A DNA stretch of 64,000 nucleotides from Pratylenchus scribneri. Its lineage: Eukaryota; Nematoda; Chromadorea; Rhabditida; Pratylenchidae. The notes beneath the pieces were generated by a model, which was not told where the DNA came from, made no database searches, and saw nothing but the letters and a program-made list of their open reading frames with translations. The translations under genes and the position numbers were made by a program. Position 1 is the first letter of the stretch. Every line of letters begins with the position of its first letter. Below are positions 56,940 through 64,000 of this stretch, piece by piece. The stretch is taken from positions 434,001-498,000 of the forward strand of contig JAQSEB010000014.1 of the NCBI GenBank assembly GCA_030063045.1, read 5' to 3'.

Positions 56940-58781
56940 TTATTTAATTGTTCGTCTATTTTTCTGAATTTCATTTCTTTGATGTTCCTCATTCATTTTC
57001 TTCTTCTCTTTTTGGAATGCCACCTGATTCGTCTTCTTTTCTTGTCTTCGTTCCTTTCGCTCCAATTTTATTGCCTGAAAATATTTTAAATGAATAATTT
57101 TTTGCAAATTTCAACGAACTTGTTTTCTTTGGCGTCGTTCCTCCGGAGTTTCGCCTTTGGGCCGAAAAGTGCTGGCAGTGGAAACACGTGAAGATCGGAC
57201 ACTGGCCAATTCATCGGTGTCCATTGGCTGAAATGAAAATTGATTAAAATTGGAATGAAAATTATTATAGATTGAAAATTGGTTGGGATGGAAATAAATT
57301 AAAACCTACGCCTTCTTAATTTTTAAATGGAAAATATAACTTAGCCCAATTAAATCAAAATTGCTTAAATGAACCATCATCCATCATTTACCTCCAATTG
57401 ATTGGTTCCATTTTTGGTCATCCCACCAACATTGTTCCGTTTTCGATTTGAATCAACTCCTCCACTGATCGATGAATGTTCTCTAATTTCGGTTGGATGA
57501 TTGTAGATCTATAAGAAGTAATTTCTATTTCTTCAAAATCAATTTTATCGGCAATAAGGTAAGGTCGATGCATCCTATATTTAAAAAGTTAAAATTCCTT
57601 ATTTAACCTAGCAGTTTGATTCTGTTCTACACTGCTTAAGTTATACTGATATGTGATATCTGATATTGAACAGTTCTCTCACCCGCCCCCAACTCTAACT
57701 TACATTGCTGTACATTGACACAATTGATTCGCAATCCCATCTGCCTCGTTTTGCCCCATCCGCCGGCATTCGAATTCGTTCCGTCTCCTCTTGGTCATTT
57801 CCGTCCAGCTCTTGAGCCTCTTTTGCTTGGGCATAACGCAACACTGCGTTTTTTAATTCCGGATCGGGCAACTTAAAAATAAACTAATTGGTTTAATTTA
57901 ACCACTCCTTTTTTATTTTAGTTTATTTTAAATAATTTTTTGCATATTTAATTATTTAAAAAACCTCGCGAGGGAATTTTCGTCGCATTGCTTCCTTCTC
58001 TGCATCCAACATTGCCCGAAATCGTTCCGAATTGTTTGTGTCGATCAGCTGGTTTGACTTTTCATCCTCTTCATCTTCTTCCCCATCCGGTCCTTCCCCT
58101 TCCAATTCTTCGGCATATTGAGCGGAGTAGAGAGCCTCAAAATGGTCGTCGATTTGGCGAAGACCACCTGCTCGTTTGATGACCGCCGAACTCATCGAAT
58201 AATTAGTGAAACGAGATTTTTGGTCCTCTTTTGCAGTGGTCATTGATTCCGCATCTAATTTTTACATTAATTTTGTTTAGAATTTGAAAAAAACCTTGTT
58301 CATCGATTGGTGCCAATTTCAATTTTCCTCCTCTACGGCCAATTCCATTTTCCTCCTCCTCCTCCTCGTCCGAACTTTCATCCGAATAGCGCTCTTTTGA
58401 ACGGCGAATCAGGCCAAAACGTCGCATCATCTCTTGCTTGCCGGCATCCTCGTCCTCAATTCCAATGCCTATTTCAAATAATTTACATTTAATTTTAAGT
58501 TTAATCTTTTTGGTCAAACCTTCTTCAAATCCAAATGTTTCTTCTCCACCACCCAATCGAATTATCTCGTCCAATTCGTCTTCTTCATTATTGTCACTTT
58601 CGGGATCACCTGCTGGTTCAGGTTCAATATGATCGGCGGAATTCAGCAATCGATTGATTTCGTCCAAATCCGAATCATCATCTTCTTCTTCGCAGTCATC
58701 GTCCATTTCCACTTCAGCTGTCTCATCCGGTTCTATGTTGCTTTCGCTTTCGTCTAATTTATTGTTTGTTGGTCGTATCAT
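56940..58781 (-). CDS. ltv1: LTV1, 40S ribosome biogenesis factor
   Basis: Conserved assembly factor for the small ribosomal subunit. Exons: 58781-58520, 58468-58295, 58254-57965, 57871-57704, 57508-57392, 57227-57120, 57074-56940; 417 residues in phase. Family landmarks are the strongly acidic N-terminal part, the motif KSRFTNYSMSSAVIKRAGGL followed by RQIDDHFEALY, the central WDCESIVSMYSNIYNHPTEI, and the basic end GETPEERRQRKQAIKLERKE with RRQEKKTNQVAFQKEKKK. Intron 58469-58519 keeps an open frame, so retention would add 17 residues, but the spliced form is expected. Start ATG at 58781 is the only one upstream. The extreme N-terminal family motif is poorly conserved in this copy. Confidence 0.92.
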
Positions 58782-59464
58782 AATAATTATTTATTAATTA
58801 TATCCGTAATTTAATAATTTAATCTAAGAAATAAAAAAAGAGAAGGTTACCAATTTTGTTTTCCAATTCTAATCTCACCGGTTCGATTGGGTTTTATTTA
58901 TGGTTTTGCTTGGTTTTTGGAAGATTTTCGATTCGATTTAATTAATTCGAGTAGAGATATTTTCGTTAGTGATTTTATTTTTCTTGCAAGAAAAAAAAGA
59001 ACTAATGTTTTAGAACAAGAAAAGAATAAAAATAAATAGTGATAATAGAAAAATAAGAGAAAGCAGAGATACATAGAAATAGATCAAAAAATTTATGGAT
59101 AAAGAAAAGAGTAAAAAAAGATTCATTCCATTTTTCCTCGCCGTTCGCTCAATACGCTCAATTTTAAAAAAGTTTATCATTCACATCTTCAAACATCAAT
59201 CAAATCATTCAACATTTTTTACAATTAATTATTATGTACTTTGATTCCATCGAATTATTCACCATTTTTTAACGTGGGGGCTCAGTTCAGCAGCTATGCT
59301 GTACCATGTCTATGTCTCCTCCTCAAATCATCTACTTCACCACCACTCATTCACTTTCATCAACATATTCATTTCAGCGCAACATTTTCGTAGCAATAAT
59401 AAACTATTCTCGACAATCCAAACAAATCAACAACAACGACAATTTTTTTATGCCCAAAGCAACG
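58782..59464. other. Divergent promoter region between LTV1 and isocitrate dehydrogenase
   Basis: The two genes start on opposite strands about 680 bases apart. An open plus frame continues upstream of the dehydrogenase start to 59306 and could add an N-terminal extension with few acidic residues. Confidence 0.4.
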
Positions 59465-62400
59465 ATGGCTGAACAAAAGATTAAAGTGGCAAATCCGGTG
59501 GTCGATTTGGACGGCGATGAGATGACCAGGTTAATATTTTTAAATTTAGCAATAATCTCATAAAACATTTATAGAATCATTTGGGCTAAAATCAAGGACA
59601 AGGTTTGAAAAAATGTCAAAATCAAGTTACTCAATGTTTTTTTTGTAGCTGATTCTTCCCTATCTAGACATTGACATCAAATACTATGATCTGAGCATCA
59701 AGAACCGTGATGACACCAATGACAAAGTCACATTCGAGGCAGCCGAGGTTCTTAATTTGAACCAATTTTAAAGTTAAAATCATTAATTTTAGGCAATTAA
59801 AAAGTACAATGTTGGCATCAAATGTGCAACAATCACAGCGGATGAGGCCAGGTTTATTAATTGTTTGATCCTCTTGAAAAGTAAAACAAAATTTTCAGAG
59901 TCAAAGAATTCAATCTGAAGAAAATGTGGCCAAGCCCTAATGGAACAATTCGAAACATTCTTGACGGAACAAGTTCGCTTATTTTATTTCTCTTTTTTAG
60001 CTAAATTATCGAGATGATGAGGTTTATGAAGAAGATTGAAAATTATCGACCTATAGATTATAGATTGTAAAACTATGGGATGGGCCCTTCAATTTTACAA
60101 AATTTTGAGGTCTCGGGTTCGAATCCGCTCTCAGCAGAGGGAGGGCATTAATTTCAGATTTATTGTCACTTTTATGCATCATTATAGAGGATATTTTAAC
60201 ACAAAAATAACAAGAAATCATTTAAGATGTATTCCCAAAATTAAGGGAATAGAAATTCTAAAAATCGTCAATTCCATATTTTCTCTAAATTATTTCCAAT
60301 TTCAGTCTTTCGTGAGCCAATCATTTGCAAAAATGTGCCGCCCATTGTGTCAAACTGGAAGAAGGAAATCGTTATTGGCCGTCATGCATTCGGCGATCAA
60401 TACAAAGCGACGGACATTGTCGTTCCAAAGGTAAGAATTGGAAGAAATAATTTGAAACAAATTCATTTTAAAGGGATGCAAATACGGAATTTTTATCACA
60501 AAAGAAGATGGCACTGACGAAAAACATCAGATCTTTAATTTTGCCGATTCTGATGGAGTGGCCTTGGGAATGTGAGTTTTTAATTGATTTAAATAGGAAA
60601 ACCTGAACTTTGGGTTTTTGGCCATGGAAAACCTGGAATTTTTTGCCATTAACCAAGGAAAACTTGTTTTTCTGGCTAAAAAACTTGACTTTTTCGGTGG
60701 TGAAAACCGTGGGAAACCCTTACTTATTTGATAAAAAATTTGGCTGGATTAAATTAAATTTAAAATTTAAGAAATCCAAGCAAAATATTTCCAATTATTT
60801 CATTTAACACAAAACTACCACTAAAAATAATAAAATTCAGCACGAAAAAAATACTTTTAAAATTCATTTCTCAACCAATTTCCACAGGTACAATACGGAC
60901 GAATCAATTCGTGGTTTTGCCCATTCCTGTTTCCGAAGTTGCCACTGTTTTTGAGCACCAAAAACACAATTCTGAAACAATACGATGGTCGATTCAAGGA
61001 CATTTTCCAGGAAATATTCGAAAGGTTTTACCAAAATAATAAAATTAAATATAAAAAAATTATTTTTCCAGTAAATACAAAGCCGAATTCGGTGCAAAGG
61101 GCATTAACTATGAACATCGCCTCATTGATGATATGGTCGCATACGTGCTCAAAAGTGAGGGTGGATTCGTGTGGGCATGCAAGAACTATGATGGCGATGT
61201 GGAATCGGATAAGGTCGCCCAAGGCTATGGATCGTTGGCGATGATGACCTCGGTTAGTTGGTGGTTTGGAATCATTTTTTGAAAGGACTGGAATTTTTAT
61301 GATGTATCAAATTAATTAAAAATATTAAGACTCAAATTAAAGAAATAAATAATAATTTTTTTAAAATTTATTTCAAGGTGTTGATGTGCCCGGATGGAAA
61401 GACAATTGTGGCTGAAGCGGCCCATGGAACAATCACTCGTCATTATCGTGAACATCAAAAGGTGGGGCATTCAATTTATTTTAACCAAAAAATTATTTAT
61501 ACTAGAATTATTAATAATATTTGCCAATTAATGTTGCATTAAATTATTAAACAATTTTGGGGATATTCATTCATATCCAACTCAGAAAATTAAATTAAAT
61601 TTGGATGTAAAAATTCAATTAAATAATTAAAAATTAATATAAAAAATACTTTCCTCTAATGGGATTCGAACCCTAGCTACCCTTTTTTGATCGGACAACA
61701 CTAATCATTTGACTAAGGCCATTTAATCAATAATAAATTTAAATTATATTCCACTCAACAGGGAAATCGCACATCCACAAATCCGGTGGCCTCAATCTTT
61801 GCCTGGACCCGTGGCCTTGAGCGTCGTGGCGAATTGGATGGAAATGACAAATTGGTGCATTTTGCGCGCACACTGGAACAAGCATGCATTGCCACAATTG
61901 AAGAAGGCAAAATGACAAAGTGAGTAGAAATAAATTAAATTATCAATTAAAAAATATAGTATTTATTTGTCAAAACTCGAAAAGATTTTTACGAATAAGA
62001 AATATGTCCTAGACTCCAAAAACCAAAACACTCAATCGATAAAACTCATCAAAAAAATGCATCATTTGATTATGTTTTTGCTTTAGTTTAACAATTCTAA
62101 ACTTAGTTTTGAACCAAAAACCAAAATTGGTTTAAACCGTTTTTTAAACCCTTCAATTCGGTATATGATTTGGGATTGTTGGACAAACCTTTGAAGAAAC
62201 CATTATAATTATTTTAGTATGTACTATTTTCGATAAATTAATAAAATATTATATTATCAATCAATTAAAATTTGTGAATTTTTAGGGACTTGGCCATTTG
62301 TATTCACGGATTGAAGGGCGCAAAAGAGGGCACCTACATGTACACAATGGACTTCCTTGAGGAAATCAACAACAAACTGAATCATCTGCTCAATGCTTAG
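59465..62400 (+). CDS. idh-1: NADP-dependent isocitrate dehydrogenase, with a local out-of-frame gap
   Basis: Converts isocitrate to 2-oxoglutarate with NADPH. Exons: 59465-59529, 59575-59602 (28 bp), 59649-59747, 59793-59851, 59899-59972, 60306-60430, 60474-60571, 60888-61024, 61072-61252, 61378-61461, 61762-61919, 62286-62400. Motifs in order: [151 protein letters not shown]. In exon 8 the frame breaks between HSCF (about 60936) and PLFLSTKN (about 60946). About 16 bases seem missing, since adding 16 restores 413 codons. Everything else is intact. I start at the second methionine (MAEQKIKV); upstream in-frame ATGs at 59450 and 59306 are alternatives, the latter possibly giving an organelle-targeted form. 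Confidence 0.88.
60074..60140 (+). other. tRNA-like pol III fragment in an isocitrate dehydrogenase intron
   Basis: CGGGTTCGAATCCG gives a B box and a short T-arm-like hairpin; TGGGATGGGCCC lies where an A box could be. AATTTTACAAAATTTT can form a hairpin. No complete cloverleaf. Confidence 0.3.
61652..61722 (-). other. tRNA-like pol III fragment in another isocitrate dehydrogenase intron
   Basis: Minus strand TAGGGTTCGAATCCCA holds a canonical B box, and TGGCCTTAGTCAAATG lies about 45 bases upstream as a weak A box. It resembles the 34021-34083 fragment in placement of TGGCC and the B box. No acceptor stem. Confidence 0.35.
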
Positions 62401-63332
62401 AAGAAAGGAATAGAAAATGAAATGAAAAGGACACAATTATTTTATTTGAATGTTTAAATTTGTGATTTGTTTTGTTCCTCCTCCTCCATTTTTTGCCTTT
62501 TATTCTCGAGTATAATTAATTTGTTTGTTTATTCCACTTCCATTTTTGCTTCTCCATTTTTTGCCTTATATTCTCGGGTATAATTAATTTGTTTGTTTAT
62601 TCCACTTCCATTTTTGCTTCTCCATTTTTTGCCTTATATTCTCGGGTATATTGTTTTTTCCACTTCCATTTTTGCTTCTCCATTTTTTGCCTTATATTCT
62701 CGGGTATATTGTTTTTTCCACTTCCATTTTTGCTCCTCCATTTTTTGCCTTATATTCTCGGGTATAATTAATTTGTTTTTCTGCTTTAATCCGAAATTCG
62801 GTTTTGCCCATTTCTTGCTATGCATGATAATTCGACATAATCCAATATTCCCGCATATTTATTTTAAACATGATATAAAAATAAATCGTTCATTCATTTT
62901 TTGCAATCAATTTTTACATATTTCTTGTCTATCAAGAGGATGGATAACCAATAGCCATATTGGTATATGAATAATCCTCTATTACAAAATTGGCAAAGCA
63001 TAGAAAAAGGGTTGTTAGCCGGTCAGCCCCGTTGGGAGGAAATAGCCAAAAATATCCAAAAAAAAAAGAAGAAAAATTGGTCAAAATCTTGTAAAGGGGA
63101 AGGGGGGGGGGGCATTTATAGGGGCACTTCTGCATGTGTAGCGCACAAAAGAAGAGGCAAGTTCCCCCTCGGGAAGATATTCTGAGAGGAGCCCTGTATT
63201 TGAATGAAATGGCTGAATGAATTCCATCCATCTCCTTGGCAACACAGAAAGCAAAGCAAAAAATCCACCAAACAATTTCATATAATAATTTTTAATTTAT
63301 TTTTTTTTTTCTCATCGATTTCCTATTCTTCA
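62401..63332. repeat. Tandem repeat in the 3' flank of isocitrate dehydrogenase (62480-62780), then an unassigned spacer
   Basis: Five copies of a 57-68 bp unit with TTCCACTTCCATTTTTGCTT, CTCCATTTTTTGCCTTATAT and TCTCGGGTATA. Units differ by whether TTAATTTGTTTG is present. From 62790 to 63332 no gene is supported; a minus frame at 63281-63081 begins like a weak signal peptide (MKLFGGFFALLSVL) but has no further support. Confidence 0.6.
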
Positions 63333-63928
63333 ATGATCCAATCAACAATTGTAATTTTAAAATTAATGGGTGATTAAAAATTAAGAATTTGCCCCTTCTC
63401 AGCGTTCATCACTTCCCCTGGAGATCTTGCTTAGCATCAATCTGCGATTCTCCATCCTTTTCTATCTGTTCATAATCGGTGTCTTCATTTACAAATGTAA
63501 ATATTTTACTTGACAAATTAAATTTCAAATTTCCTAATTTTTTTGACTTGAAATGCCTTAAATTCATTCTCACATTACAGTATCCATTTATCCCTATTCC
63601 CTGCATACTGGACTTTGTGAAGCGGCCATCATTTTATTATTTGGACCAATTGAACTCATTCGAATTCAATGGGGTTTGTGAAATGGGGTGAGAATTTAAT
63701 TAATTCAAAATTTTGTTTAATACAGCCCGTCGAGGCAATTTCACCGAAAAGACAACTTTATTGATTCTTTCAGTAATTTTGGCCTTCGGTGCTGCTTCAA
63801 CTTGCATTTATTTGGCCCTATTCCAGGCATATTTAGCCCTAATTGAGCAAATTGCCATTTATATTGAATTGGGATTTTTGGCAATGGAAATAATATTCGA
63901 AATTTTTGCAATTATTTCATTTAAATAA
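63333..63928 (+). CDS. mks-2: TMEM216/MKS-2-like ciliary transition-zone membrane protein
   Basis: Transmemb_17 family; part of the MKS module that gates the base of sensory cilia. Four exons join in phase: 63333-63350 (6 codons), 63403-63496, 63581-63673, 63726-63928; 135 residues, close to the usual TMEM216 length. Family words: SSLPLEILLSIN at the first helix, IYKLSIYPYS, LLFGPIELIRIQWARRGNFT (ExxR followed by GN), and a last pair of helices with ALFQAYLALIEQ and ending FEIFAIISFK. Four membrane helices are seen. The tiny first exon was chosen because its ATG and donor give the right phase. TMEM17 is the nearest alternative. AATAAA follows the stop directly. Confidence 0.85.
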
Positions 63929-64000
63929 AAATAAAAAATATGGATAAAAATATAATTATAAAAAATATGAAAAATGTCTAATAATTGTATATATTTGGTG

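Overview
The window reads as a nematode nuclear genome segment. It is AT-rich, genes are split into many exons by introns of mostly 30-60 bases, and it holds nematode-type chemoreceptor families (Srd/Str-like, Srsx, Sre), a patched-related protein and a laminin beta gene of the nematode kind. I rebuilt exons by hand from splice signals, phase and protein homology. In most multi-exon genes the total coding length is a multiple of three and near the family's usual size. Several introns appear to start with GC instead of GT, a habit reported for cyst nematodes; I infer a Tylenchina-like species but cannot prove it.

Layout. 1-607 (-): 5' part of an unrecognised gene running off the left edge. 1316-6153: repeat-rich tandem segmental duplication with two chemoreceptor genes (-) and a stranded terminal exon of the next gene. 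6071-7701 (-): secreted pepsin-fold protein without catalytic aspartates. 10153-12085 (-): Cys-loop ligand-gated channel, probably incomplete. 13400-14866 (+): Srsx receptor, tail to tail with a cytochrome P450 (14900-17321, -) that has a one-base frameshift. 18218-25657 (+): patched-related protein whose introns hold satellite and transposon-like repeats. 26031-28257 (+): MFS transporter of the SLC18B1 type. 28621-30206 (+): Sre receptor. 30382-33168 (-): an unrecognised 809-residue secreted protein made of three divergent internal repeats. 33169-37582: mostly non-coding. 37583-49851 (+): complete laminin beta in 35 exons. 50902-53504 (+): SLC7 amino-acid transporter light chain. 54388-55860 (-): alpha-arrestin. 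56940-58781 (-): LTV1 ribosome-biogenesis factor. 59465-62400 (+): NADP isocitrate dehydrogenase with a local out-of-frame gap. 63333-63928 (+): TMEM216/MKS-2 ciliary transition-zone protein.

The genes do not form a pathway or operon. The left half is accessory (chemosensation, detoxification, secreted proteins) and the right half is conserved housekeeping and basement-membrane genes. The most notable items are the repeat-built secreted protein, the pseudoprotease and its duplicated tail, a 620-bp foldback element with 8-bp target duplications inside an SLC7 intron, a dispersed repeat family found seven times and only in introns of two genes, a GC-rich nested inverted-repeat element, recurrent GC-AG introns, and apparent frame lesions in the P450 and isocitrate dehydrogenase genes.
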